Origin: Rhodocollybia butyracea
Taxonomy: Eukaryota; Basidiomycota; Agaricomycetes; Agaricales; Omphalotaceae
Assembly: GCA_015501585.1 (NCBI GenBank)
Contig: JADNRY010000106.1
Span: 1 to 64,000, forward strand
Direction: 5' to 3'
Length of the DNA stretch: 64,000 bases
A model generated the notes under the pieces. The model ran no database searches and was not told where the DNA came from. It worked only from the letters and a program-made list of their open reading frames with translations. The position numbers and the translations under genes were made by a program. Below, one piece after another: positions 9,462 through 21,060 of this stretch. Position 1 is the first letter of the stretch. Every line of letters begins with the position of its first letter.

Positions 9462-10467
9462 CCAGTCAACAAGTGTTGTGCCCAGCGATGCTCATTCAGT
9501 AGCACCAAACAAAGACATGGTATCAGAGGATATTGCCTCTCTGGATAGGGAATGGCCTATGGCAGAGTTTCCAGAATGGATTCAAAAATTTTACAACGTT
9601 TTCCGGCCCACCGTTACCTGGGATACGCAATGGTTTGACTGTATCAAGCTTTATCTAAAGTTTGAACATAAGCTTGGGTACGAGGAGAGCTGTGGGAAGA
9701 TTCCTCTGGCTCTCAGACCTCCTCAGATTGCGGCGTGGTTCAAGAATCGTTGGAATCCCCAAAGGATGATGAAGGTTTGGACTCCTGAGATTGGCTCAAG
9801 GTGGCATGAAGAGTGGTGGACTTATTGGCGCTCAATCCAGCCGCAGGGTCGGGTGCAGAAAAATAAGCTTGTACGTCCAGAGTCTCTTGATTGGAATAGT
9901 CTTCGAGACAAGGGAGGTGTTGATGGATTTTTGTTGATCATGCTCACCCTCCTTTGGTGGGGTCATGATACACATAGTGGAAAGTTGCGAGACGAGCACC
10001 CAGCAAACTTTGAAGATTGGCGTTTAGCTGTAGCTGATGTCTGGTATGTCTTGGACAGTATCATTGCTCATGGGGTGAAAAAGTCCAAAGGGAAGGTAAA
10101 GCGTAAATATATTGAGATTGAAGCAGCAGAGGACAATGTAGGGTCTGCTCCTGGACGTTCCACTCGCCGCCGACGTAGTGCTCAGGGATCACGGGGGCAG
10201 GAGTAAAGGACTTGAGTGTGTTTTGTTATATTTTGGCGTGCCGATTTAACTCAGATAATTTTTGTGATGATTCAACTCAGAGTTCTTAGTGTCCAGATTT
10301 GATTTGATATTTAATAATTTTTCTTCTTCATACACCAATTTAGTACTGTTGCAGACGCCTACTTGCTATACATATGATCTTAGGCCTTAGAGGGCTCAAC
10401 TTGGATTACACCTTGAGAGTACATATTCTGTGTCTCTATCTTGGATTCCTGTTGTTGGGTCACATAT

Positions 10468-13372
10468 GCAGGCCAATAAATAGTATGCACCTGTCTGAGG
10501 GGGGTATTTTAAACCCCCCAACAGTGGCAGTATCATGCAAATATGGTAATAATCAATTCCCACCCAGATACATAGGCCAATATATAGTACATACCTGTCT
10601 GGTGGCAGTATCCTGCAAATACAGTGATAATCAATTCCCACCCAAATACGCAGGCCAATATATAGTACGCACCTGTCTGAGGGGGTATTTTAATCCCCCA
10701 GCAGTGGCAGTATCCTCCAAATACAGGGATAATCAATTCCCACCCAAATACGCAGGCCAATATATAGTACGCACCTGTCTAAGGGGGTATTTTAATCCCC
10801 CCAGCAGTGGCAGTATCAGCGAAATACGGTAATAATCAATTCCCACCCAAATACGGAGGCCAATATATAGTACGCACCTGTCCGAGGGGGTATTTTAATT
10901 AGCGCAGTAGGGGCAGTATCATCCAAATACGGTAATAATCAATTCCCACCCGAGTACGCAGGCCAATATAGAGTACGCACCTGTCTGAGGGGGTATTTTA
11001 ATTACCCCAGTAGTGGCAGTATCATCCAAATATGGTAATAATCAATTCCCACCTGGATATGCAGGCCAATAGCTAATACGCACCTGTCTGAGGGGTATTT
11101 TAATCCCCCCAGCAGTGGCAGTATCCTCCAAATACGGTAATAATCAATTCCCACCCAAATAGGCAGGCCAATATATAGTACGCACCTGTCTGAGGGGGTA
11201 TTTTAATCCCCCAGCAGTGGCAGTATCCTCCAAATACGGTAATAATCAATTCCCACCCAAATACGCAGGCCAATATATAGTACGCACCTGTCTGAGGGGG
11301 TATTTTAATCCCCCCAGCAGTGGCAGTATCCTCCAAATATGGTAATAATCAATTCCCACCCAAATATGCAGGCCAATATATAGTACGCACCTGTCTGAGG
11401 GGGTATTTTAATCCCCCAGCAGTGGCAGTATCAGCCAAATACGGTAATAATCAATTCCCACCCAAATAGGCAGGCCAATATATAGTACGCACCTGTCTGA
11501 GGGGGTATTTTAATCCCCCCAGCAGTGGCAGTATCAGCCAAATACGGTAATAATCAATTCCCACCCAAATAGGCAGGCAATATATAGTACGCACCTGTCT
11601 GAGGGGGTATTTTAATCCCCCCAGCAGTGGCAGTATCAGCCAAATACAGTAATAATCAATTCCCACCCAAATAGGCAGGCCAATATATAGTACGCACCTG
11701 TCTGAGGGGGTATTTTAATCCCCCCAGCAGTGGCAGTATCAGCCAAATACGGTAAGAATCAATTCCCACCCAAATAGGCAGGCCAATATATAGTACGCAC
11801 CTGTCTGAGGGGGTATTTTAATCCCCCCAGCAGTGGCAGTATCAGCCAAATACGGTAATAATCAATTCCCACCCAAATACGCAGGCCAATATATAGTACG
11901 CACCTGTCTGAGGGGGTATTTTAATCCCCCCAGCAGTGGCAGTATCAGCCAAATACGGTAAATAATCAATTCCCACCCAAATACGCAGGCCAATATATAG
12001 TACGCACCTGTCTGAGGGGGTATTTTAATCCCCCCAGCAGTGGCAGTATCCTCCAAATACGGTAATAATCAATTCCCACCCAAATACGCAGGCCAATATA
12101 TAGTACGCACCTGTCTGAGGGGGTATTTTAATCCCCCCAGCAGTGGCAGTATCCTCCAAATATGGTAATAATCAATTCCCACCCAAATATGCAGGCCAAT
12201 ATATAGTACGCACCTGTCTGAGGGGGTATTTTAATCCCCCCAGCAGTGGCAGTATCAGCCAAATACGGTAATAATCAATTCCCACCCAAATAGGCAGGCC
12301 AATATATAGTACGCACCTGTCTGAGGGGGTATTTTAATCCCCCAGCAGTGGCAGTATCAGCCAAATACGGTAATAATCAATTCCCACCCAAATAGGCAGG
12401 CCAATATATAGTACGCACCTGTCTGAGGGGGTATTTTAATCCCCCCAGCAGTGGCAGTATCATCCAAATACGGTAATAATCAATTCCCACCCAAATAGGC
12501 AGGCCAATATATAGTACGCACCTGTCTGAGGGGGTATTTTAATTACCCCAGTAGTGGCAGTATCATCCAAATACGGTAATAATCAATTCCCACCTGGATA
12601 TGCAGGCCAATAGCTAATACGCACCTGTCTGAGGGGGTTTTTTTAATCCCCCCAGCAGTGGCAGTATCCTCCAAATACGGTAATAATCAATTCCCACCCA
12701 AATACGCAGGCCAATATATAGTACGCACCTGTCTGAGGGGGTATTTTAATCCCCCAGCAGTGGCAGTATCCTCCAAATATGGTAATAATCAATTCCCACC
12801 CAAATATGCAGGCCAATATATAGTACGCACCTGTCTGAGGGTATTTTAATCCCCCCAGCAGTGGCAGTATCATCCAAATACGGTAATAATCAATTCCCAC
12901 CCAAATACGCAGGCCAATATATAGTACGCACCTGTCTGAGGGGGTATTTTAATTACCCCAGTAGGGGCAGTATCATCCAAATATGGTAATAATCAATTCC
13001 CACCTGGATACGCAGGCCAATATATAGTACGCACCTGTCTGAGGGGGTATTTTAATCCCCCCAGCAGTGGCAGTATCCTCCAAATACGGTAATAATCAAT
13101 TCCCACCCAAATACGCAGGCTAATATATAGTACGCACCTGTCTGAGGGGGTATTTTAATCCCCCCAGCAGTGGCAGTATCAGCCAAATACAGTAACAATC
13201 AATTCCCACCCAAATACGCAGGCCAATATATAGTACGCACCTGTCCAAGGGGGTATTTTAATCCCCCCAGCAGTGGCAGTATCATCCAAATATGGTAATA
13301 ATCAATTCCCACCTGGATACGTAGGCCAATACCTAATACGCACCCCAGCTGAGGGGTATATTAATGCCCCTA
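10468..13372. repeat. Satellite array, about 28 copies of a 102-104-bp unit
   Basis: About 28 near-identical units run from 10468 to 13372. Landmarks per unit are GCAGGCCAATATATAGTACG, CACCTGTCTGAGGGGG, TATTTTAATCCCCC, CAGCAGTGGCAGTATC and AATAATCAATTCCCACCC. Length varies mainly through C5/C6 and G4/G5 runs; the second unit is about 79 bp. The first and last units are the most diverged, as usual for array edges. Open frames across the array are by-products of unit lengths near a multiple of three and are not genes. Each unit can form a G5/C5 hairpin. Confidence 0.95.
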
Positions 13373-13464
13373 CAAGTTTACTGTACAGTAGCTTACTGGG
13401 TTTATTATCATAATCTCCACAACAGGTACTGGGGGTATTTAAATAATGCTACTGAAGCGGCTGC

Positions 13465-13976
13465 TTAAGCATAGTAACTACGGTTAGTATCCCGCTCAGC
13501 ACTACAACCCATCTCTATCTAAATAACAGGCTAATCCTGTGTCAGATTCACCTTGGACACATTTTCTGACAAGTATAACCCAGTTGTGGCTAGATTTGGC
13601 TCATCCTCACCTTAAGCGTAGTAACTACGGTTAGTATCCCACTCAGCACTACAACCCATCTCTATCTGAATAACAGGCTAATCCTGTGTCAGACTCACCT
13701 TGGATACATATTCTGACCCGTATAACACAGTTGTGGCTAGATTTGGCTCATCCTCACCTTAAGCATAGTAACTACGGTTAGTATCCCCTCTGCACTACAA
13801 CCCATCTCTATCTGAAGAACAGGCTAATCCTGTGTTAGATTCACCTTGCACTCATTTTCTGACAAGTATAACCCAGTTGTGGCTAGATTTGGCTGATCTT
13901 CACCTTAAGCGTAGTAACTACAGTTTGTATCCCACTCTGCACTACAACCCATCTCTATAGGCTAATCCTGTTATTT
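13465..13976. repeat. Second tandem repeat, about 3.5 copies of a 147-bp unit
   Basis: Units begin at CTTAAGC-TAGTAACTACGG (near 13465, 13611, 13759 and 13906) and contain TCAGCACTACAACCCATCTC, ACAGGCTAATCCTGTG and CCCAGTTGTGGCTAGATTTG. The unit is unrelated to the 103-bp satellite, which ends about 90 bp upstream. The last copy is truncated within the first half of the unit. Confidence 0.9.
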
Positions 13977-15175
13977 GGGTATTCAGGTGGAGGTATGTGA
14001 AAGGTGCTACAAAACAACCTAAGAAAAACACTACCACACCTTACCAGACCATCAATATGCAAGAGAGCGAGGGCGGGTTGTCAGAGATTCCCTGAGGGAA
14101 AGTTTGATATTATCGGAGGTATGCACGCGGTTGCTCCAGGTTCAAGACCATTGCATTCACATGGGTAACTAAGCTTCGACAACTCTTAGAACTGAGTCGA
14201 GGGAAGCCTAAGTCATCTGTTAAAACAGACCATGGATAGTGTATTGTATCATGTCAGGCTCTCAGACTTGTTGCATGGTACTGTTCAATAGGTTATGAGT
14301 AGTCTTTCCAGTCTTGTATTAGCTTATTGCTTGAGACCATTAGAAAATATAAATTTTATTGATCAAAATTGGAGAAAATATACTCATTTATCTAAATTAT
14401 TTTTGCTATGTGGCTGTACTGGTTTAGACCGGTTTAAACTGATTCTTTGTGGTTCACTTTTTTTCTGAGATTTTGATGAACCATGAACTGGACCAGGTTT
14501 AAATCATGGACCGGTCCATCTATCATCAGTTCATTTTGCGGTTCAGTTCAGTGCAATTCATCAGTTTTTTGCAGTCCATTGAAATACACCTTCAAACCCT
14601 ACGATTGAGTGCTAAAAATTAGTGCTCAATCGCTGTGAGCTGTCTACAATGCAAAACATTTGTAGCAGCATATATTTACTTCAAGCTATAGTATGAAATG
14701 GTAGTGAACAGTTATAATGTAATGTTTTATGCATATAAGTATTATAAAACAAAGACTTACAGATAAGTAACTATTAATATTAATCAGTATACTTTAGTGT
14801 ACTTGGCAGGTCAGACAAGTACCTGCAGGTATACTTGCACAAAGACTTGCGAGTCAGTGACCTGTTTCCCACGGGTCAAGCCTTTTGGCCATGGCTACTT
14901 GCACCACGGGTCGCAAGTATACTTGACCCGGACTTGTGGACATCTCTACTTCTCACACTTGACTATTGTCAAGTATCTCATATTGTGGAACGATGATCCT
15001 CGGAACAAGCGCAAGGACTTTTTTAACATGGACAGGGAGCCACAAAGCAAGTGTTTTGCTTGTGGGCATAGCTGTGAGTGTGCTTAGAAGGGACCTGGAA
15101 GCTTTAAAGAGAATGTAATGATTTAGGTATAAAGAGCATGGACTATAAAACTGTAAAGTAAAGGTTACTACTCAA
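13977..15175. other. Gene-free stretch with short palindromes
   Basis: No coding signal. It contains TGGACCGGTCCA (14507-14518), repeated GGTTTA/GGTTTAAA words around 14425-14500, and the inverted pair CGATTGAG...CTCAATCG (14602-14632). CAAGTATACTTG-type words recur near 14836-14935. The last two groups look like ends of small DNA elements, but no target duplications could be fixed. Confidence 0.45.
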
Positions 15176-16932
15176 TTAATTCTGCGACTGCATTGCTTGA
15201 TTTTTGCCATGATATCCAAACTTGTCACTAAACTCATCCCCAAGTTCATGACAAACCTCAGCAGCAACTTGTTGGTCACAGGCCTTCCGCTCATTCCGAA
15301 GCTCTGCATCAATGGTGGCAAAGCTCAAATGGCTGTTGGTTTTATAATCATAATACTTGGCCCAGAAAATGCTTTCTCCGAGAGACTTGTATGCCTCAAC
15401 AACAAACTAGATTATAGTCAAAGTTCAGATTTACTAAGCTTAAGAGACAACTGCACAATAAAACATACCTTCCATTTGCTCCACTTAGCCTTGGTACCCT
15501 TCCAGCATTGATCACCTCCATATTTGTATGCTGCCTCCCAGAGACAAATCAGGATTCCATGGCCTTTGATTTTGAGGTAATATTTCTCAGCGTTGAATGC
15601 AGGATCCGTGTCATCCCACATGCATACAAGCTTTGAAATGTCATCTGCAAAGGAGACAAGAACAGGGTTGGGCAAATTGGAGGGGAAAAACTCAATGCGG
15701 GTACTGTTTGTGAGCATGATCACTTTCAATGTGCCAGAGGCAATAACTGATGTAGTTGGCACTAGTAGCAGAGAAGACACAAGACCTTTGTAAACAGGTG
15801 CCAATAGTGGCAGAGAACCTGGTGTGGCCATCAGGGTTGAATGCAGCGGTGAATGAGCATGAGTCGATGTCAGTGGTACACTATCCAGATCACTGAATGG
15901 TAAAGATGATTCCAGCATTGAAGTCAATGGCAACTCCATGTGAGCAGGTGGCGCTGAGAGCCAGTTGTTGATTATTAGCCAATGAGGCCAATGTTTGATG
16001 GTGAAGCACTGCTCCTGATACTGCAGTGGAGTTACTGACCTCACTGAGTAGAGCAGGCAATGAATGATAGGGAGTAGATCCCCCAGTTGCACAAAAAGCA
16101 AGGATCGTGTCAAGTTTTTCTTCAATTTTCTTGTCACAAGCAGCCTGATATTAACGGGATTAGCAAAGAGAAAAAAAATTTATAGATGCAACAAAAGCAT
16201 AGAAAAAAAAGCAATTGGGGAGTGATGGGCTTATGCTTATGATTCAGTTCACATACCGGAGTAGGGAAAAGCAGTTCAATGTTCTCAATCTCCCAGGGGG
16301 TCTGGAAGTCAGTAAACTCCTGCACAATCTCTGCAGCCTGATAGAGTAGAGGTGTTATTCAGTACAATAGGAAAGAGTGAAGAGGGTATTGGAAACATAC
16401 CCAATCCAATACATCTTGCTTTTCTTGAGGTGTACACATGCCCTTTGATCGTTGAACAGAGCTCAGTGTTTGAGCAGCACCAAAAAGTTCATCCCAGTGT
16501 TTAGCATATGCGCTTTTCTTCTTTGGCTTCTTTCCAGTGGCGATACCGCTGTTGGAATGGTTTTCAAGACTTTGACTACCTTTGTGAGATTGTCATGCAC
16601 CAGGTTTTGTCCTGAAAGCGATGGTCAGATCTCTGCTCATGCATTGGAAGGCAACTTACAGATTCCATGGCTCTGTATCCAAACTATAAGCCTTCAGACA
16701 TTCTTGCAACACAAGCTTCGGTCCACTGCACGGCTGGCCAAGTGAGCGGCAAAGCTCTCTCAGCTCACAGACCTTCATATCCATACTGAGGGCAAGGGAA
16801 GAAACCAATCATGAGCAAATGTTCCTGAAGGAAAGACAAAACTGGAGAGAAAACTTACACTTTGGCATTGAACGTACTGCCATCTTTGTTCAGGAATGTA
16901 AATTCCTCACACTTTGAGTCCAGAGCAATCAT
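15176..16932 (-). CDS. SAP-domain dispersed Agaricomycete protein (copy 1, possibly decayed)
   Basis: ATG at 16932 (MIALDSKCEEF) splices to a SAP-type DNA-binding motif (MDMKVCELRELCRSLGQ, then SGPKLVLQECLKAYS). A basic patch follows (KKPKKKSAYAKHWDELFG), then KGMCTPQEKQDVLDW and EFTDFQTPWEIENIELLFP. The conserved C-terminal block includes DDISKLVCMWDDT, GHGILICLWEAAYKYG and WKGTKAKWSKWK. After an intron near 15420-15480 come FVVEAYKSLGESIFWAKY, RNERKACDQQ and a stop at 15176. This family is common in Agaricomycetes and uncharacterised. SAP plus basic patch suggests a nuclear DNA-binding protein. The region 15870-16140 and the junction near 16560 change frame without good splice sites, so this copy may be inactive. 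Confidence 0.55.
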
Positions 16933-17427
16933 GGCAGACCACGAAAGGCAGTGGCCAAAGTAAACAACCAGTGAACAGCGGTAAATGAATCTGAGAACAG
17001 CGAGAGAAAAGATTAAAGCAGCAAGAAACGCGTTGAGCGCAAGAGAGGTGGCAGAGACAGCAGAGACAGAGCAGGGCTGGCAGCTGACAGTGCCAATGTA
17101 AGCGCCGTGAGGACCCCATTGGCTATGGCGACGATTGAGTGGGGTAAGCTACCAAAAAGGGCATAAAAAGATTAGTGGGGGGAGCAAAGAAAGCCATTTG
17201 GGAAAAAGAAAAGATAACGGCAGGGTGTGGCGAATCACACACAATATGAGACGCTGCGGTCATGACCAGGCGACGTTGATGAAATCAAATCCGATGGGCC
17301 CGGTAACTCCAGCGTGACTCTAATGTCTCTTTCCAGAGAGAAGTCAGCTGAGCAATCAGTTTTGCTTGCCAATGGTTTATCCAGTGGTCCGGATGTTAGT
17401 TCTCCCCCAGAGTGCATGCCAGTGCGG
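16933..17427. other. Gene-free flank of SAP-family copy 1
   Basis: Promoter side of the minus-strand SAP-family gene. No further gene is recognised on either strand. Confidence 0.4.
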
Positions 17428-17633
17428 AGTGTTAGAGTTTTGGTGCAATATCCAACTCAGCCATACAACAAAACATCTGACTCTGAGAGTACTACCATGT
17501 AGTAGTATCTCAGATCCTATGTCCCTCGGATGTACTCGAGTAGCCGGTTATATGCTGAGTGGGGTTTTGGTGCAATATTCAACTCAGCCATACAACCAGG
17601 CTGAGTTGGATATTGCACCAAAACTCCAACACT
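17428..17633. mobile_element. Foldback/MITE-like element with 35-bp inverted arms and an internal hairpin
   Basis: A 35-bp arm at 17428-17462 is the inverse complement of 17599-17633 (34 of 35 match). A third copy of its 26-bp core at 17564-17589 pairs with 17599-17624 (25 of 26), with a 9-nt spacer. The shared core includes GTTTTGGTGCAATAT and CAACTCAGCC. So one arm is present twice in direct and once in inverted orientation. Flanks (GTGCGG and TTCAAT) show no target duplication, so the boundaries are provisional. Confidence 0.65.
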
Positions 17634-18600
17634 TTCAATACAATTTTCCCCTGCACGTTTGCTAGGGCTTCCTGCTATAGATCGGAGTGAACCTTAACCT
17701 TATTCGACGGATTCTTTCATTCACTCCAACAGTTCAACAAGTCCAACAAGTCAATTCATTTCCCCTGCCCGAAAATTAACTTATAGCAGCCACTGCCAGA
17801 TATCTCCGCGCAGTTTTTATGGCTGTATTTAAATTTTATATGGGTGCTATACTATGTGTGCCTTGTAGAGGCAGAATTTAGCACTCATTCATATACTGCT
17901 GAATCCTAAAATGTAAAAAGTAGTGATTTTTGCTTTATCCATGCTGGCCAGAAGCTGCCAGCCGAAAATCTGTTGTACCATATACTGTATACTGTACCGT
18001 GAAGGCTTATTTTTGCTAATTTTACTGGCTAAACCATAGTCCTGAGCTTGAGTAAGGATGCTTATGCCCTGGGTCCCAGCAGCTCTGGGTGTCCAGAAAT
18101 CTGAGGGTTCTGGCCTAGTAACCCTTCTGAGTCATGGAGACATAGCTCAATCAGGCCAGGTCTACAGTACAATGTCCTTGCAACTTGCTGAGTGTCCTCT
18201 GTGGAAAGTACTTATGGGTATTAGAGTACTAGTAGCTCAGTCGGTACTATTAAATTAAATCAACTACTGATAATTGAGTACCTGTTAGAGTAAGTTCAGC
18301 TGTGTAGTGTACAGCCTGAGTGTGACTGCACTAGTGAAGTAAAGTAAATGTATGTGGAATTGATCTCACTTGGATCTCACCTCAGTTTTGCCTCAGTTGG
18401 TAGTAAATCAACTGGGGGAGTCTGGGGCACTTGTACTAAGTGGAAGTCAGTGGAAGTAATACCAGCTGTACAGTAGCCTTATAGTAAATGTTGTCTGTAC
18501 AGAAAAACAAAAAGTCAAAGAAGTATGTACATACTGCAGAGTACACTTCTACAATAGGATATGTTCACATTGAGATAAGTTTTCTATAATAAATGCTAGG
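17634..18600. other. Gene-free stretch
   Basis: No coding signal or clear repeat seen. Rich in GTAC/AGTACT words, like 20,000-23,000. Confidence 0.4.
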
Positions 18601-19059
18601 TTATTTCCACTTGCGAGTGTGGGCCACCGCGCCAAGCGTGTGGCAGGTACGAGTCTGGTTGAACACATTGGCAGGGGAAAGAGGCTGATTGGAGATCTCC
18701 ATGCGCAAGGTAATCGCCGAAACATGGGAAGGGAGCTGGTTTCTGACAAAGGTGAGGAGTCGGGACACAAAGAGAGCGCAAGTGGGTTCAAACAAGAACG
18801 CCATGGATTGAACATTTGGGGCATGCTGGAGAATTTCACTGATGCAATTACCGGTGGTAGTGGAGCCAAGCGGGAAGGCTCGGGTAAATGAGAAAGAAAA
18901 CTTGACATAAGTCAAAGTGTTTGCAAAATTCCCCGTGATAAGAGAGTGAGAACAAATAGCGCGATGGAAGCTGGCGACTGCTCTGGTTGAAAAGATATTG
19001 ACCTGCTGGAATATAAGCGGAGGCAACACAGCAGCAAATGTCCGGCAAACCGTAAGCAT
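18601..19059 (-). CDS. Possible F-box/LRR-type protein fragment
   Basis: A 152-residue minus-strand frame begins MLTVCRTFAAVLPPLIFQQV, which resembles the end of fungal F-box motifs followed by LRR-like helices. It continues with SHVSAITLRMEISNQ and stops at 18601. No complete F-box or further exons could be joined; neighbouring minus frames at 19252-19756 may be remnants of the same gene. Weak evidence: the frame may be chance. Confidence 0.22.
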   Translation of the reverse strand: MLTVCRTFAAVLPPLIFQQVNIFSTRAVASFHRAICSHSLITGNFANTLTYVKFSFSFTRAFPLGSTTTGNCISEILQHAPNVQSMAFLFEPTCALFVSRLLTFVRNQLPSHVSAITLRMEISNQPLSPANVFNQTRTCHTLGAVAHTRKWK

Positions 19060-20009
19060 GGAAAGGAGCTCTTTTCATTTGGAAAGATGCTGAAGTTCGA
19101 GGGCGCTGCTATCATTCAATGGAACACAAGTGATGTCAAATGAAGGATTGATGTAGAAAGCAACATATATTCACAAAATTTTGGTGGTGAGCTTGGTAGG
19201 CACTATGAAAGAAAAATCAGTGCGAGGAATGCGAGAGATACCTGAATACACTCACAAGAAGTAAAGGAAGGCATTTTGCCTGAGGTTAGAAAGGGCAGTA
19301 AATATCAAAGTTGTCGATGGAACCATTAAATACACCAAAAGAGGCAGCGCATGCACTTCAACCACTGCCGACAAAAAGTGAAAACCCGAGGAAGTAAAGT
19401 GCGGGGGTACAAAACAGGAAGTAATGAGATATATATAAACGCTGTGTGGCAAAAAAAGAATCCACTGCACTGAGAATTTGTGTGTGCATGTAAGAGACAG
19501 AACTGCAGCGGTGTTTAATGCAGGAAAGAATGTCAAGAGGATGGCTCGGTATCAGTCAGATGCATCAATGCGCTGGGTAAATGTGGTTGCACTGCCACAC
19601 AGTAAGCGGTAGGATGCAAATAAAGAGAGTAAGTGGCGCACAACAAGGAAATAACAGGCAAGTGGGAGCTTCGAAAAGTGCAGTGAGAAGCGTTGTTGTT
19701 GAGCGCTTGAGTGCTGAAGGTAAATTCACAAAATCACATGACAGGCGCTTTGACATCCCAAATAAGGCGAAACGATTCTGCTTAGCTTAATTTGGACGCC
19801 ATCAAAACCAATCGGGACAAAATTCCCACGCGAAACCGGCCATAAGGACAAGCCTTCATTACATTCAGGACTCGTAATGATTTTATGAGTACTGTCTGTA
19901 GTGCAATGAGAACAAACTTATTTACAGTAAGCTAAAGCTGCCGACTTCGTTAGCATAAGTAAGTATAGAGAAAGCAGATAAGCTCGCCTCAGAGATAAGA
20001 GAACACTGA

Positions 20010-20064
20010 GGGAATTGCTACGATCGAAGTACTTAACAGTGTTAAGTACTTTGTAGCAATTCCC
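20010..20064. repeat. Long near-perfect hairpin
   Basis: GGGAATTGCTAC (20010-20021) pairs with GTAGCAATTCCC (20053-20064), and AAGTACTTAACA (20027-20038) pairs with TGTTAAGTACTT (20040-20051). The two 12-bp stems are separated by a 5-nt/1-nt internal loop and closed by one base. It is probably the tip of a foldback element. No gene is seen in 19060-20009 or 20065-20960. Confidence 0.8.
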
Positions 20065-20960
20065 TACAAGACTAGCAACTTGCGCAAGTAGTAAAAGAAC
20101 ATACTTCCACACATCCGATCGCGCATAGACTATGAAGTAAAAAAAATTCGGCTAACGGAAATCAATGTGCCATGCGGTGAGTTGCTTTGCCCACCGTATA
20201 AGTTGTGTTCCATGATGTCATGCGATTTTAGTGAAATAGGGTGGCATCATGCATATTCACCCTTTGGAATATGCTGAAGGTTGGCTAAAGGACTGGGCTC
20301 TAGCGTGTCTTCATGGCAGCCTAGGCTACACTATTTACTAGATTGGATGCCATTTCCACATACATTGTACAAGTTATGTGTTTATTATTTGATTAGAATA
20401 AATTTGAATACTAACCCCAACTTTACATGAACAGATATTGTTTGCAGCCCATTTTAACCAAGCATGCTACTCGTAGGTGCTCACTTGGACCTCTATTAAT
20501 GTTTCCATATGAATCGGGAGATGCAGCTGATCCTTTCAACCTTTATTTTCTCTTGAGTGCTCAGCAAGCCCTCAGTCATTATACACTTGTGTGGCACTAC
20601 TGAGAGTGAGTTTACTTATTGTTATACCAATACTCTTACTAATACCTACCTATACTTACAGAGTTCACAAGAGTAGTGGCAGTAACACAGAATAGATACT
20701 AGACTACCAGCACTACCTTCTGATGGTAAGGTGCAGATTATCCTGTTTCTGAGAACAATTGAACATGGAAAGTTGCAACCAATACTACTTATATGGACAG
20801 TATTGTACTGGAAAACTCAGATAAACACATGAATAAGTCAGAAGTACTACTAGACGAGGACAGTGTGCCAGAATGCTGACACAGCTGTGCATTTAATATG
20901 TATCTATCTCATCACTTTCATGGTTGAGCCAAAAGCTTTGACCGTGACCTAGGCGCATTG

Positions 20961-21060
20961 TATGGAAAGCCACCTCGGATCAAGATTTTTGACGTAGCCG
21001 AACTGATGTTGCCAAATCGGGACATGGACCTCGGGCACCCATTATAATTATGTAAATCTA
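20961..21060 (+). repeat. Left terminal inverted repeat
   Basis: Matches the inverse complement of 23488-23600 over about 100 bp. The core includes CACCTCGGATCAAG, GACGTAGCCGAACTGATG and GGACATGGACCTCGGGCAC. Confidence 0.85.

Larger units (their letters stand above)
6161..10203 (+). pseudogene. Decayed dispersed Agaricomycete gene, interrupted by a solo LTR
   Basis: ATG at 6161 (MPKGKTGNPRGRPGW) begins a multi-exon gene whose parts match a widespread, uncharacterised Agaricomycete family. The N-terminal half includes VGDWFNARNRRSSKG and YSSLYWTEKIKPVYLEE; introns fit at 6461-6518 and before 7370. The middle is a coding minisatellite. The C-terminal domain is Trp-rich (FPEWIQKFYNVF, LRPPQIAAWFKNRW, EEWWTYWRSIQPQ, LLWWGHDTH) and ends at 10203. 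Lesions are TGA at 6711 (CGA-to-TGA at a CpG), a lost C near 7735 that shifts the frame inside the minisatellite, and the LTR at 8398-9456. With the LTR and one target copy removed the frame continues exactly. No function is known; family behaviour suggests a mobile or selfish origin. Confidence 0.65.

Noticed and set aside
10374..12900. Open frames across the 103-bp satellite on both strands
   Set aside because: They arise because 102-bp units are a multiple of three; frames break wherever unit length changes, and both strands and several frames are open at once.
10468..13372. CRISPR-like array
   Set aside because: Repeat units are 103 bp with no unique spacers, and the genome is eukaryotic.
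14130..14160. Possible tRNA or SINE B-box (GGTTCAAGACC)
   Set aside because: No matching A-box at the right distance and no cloverleaf could be drawn.
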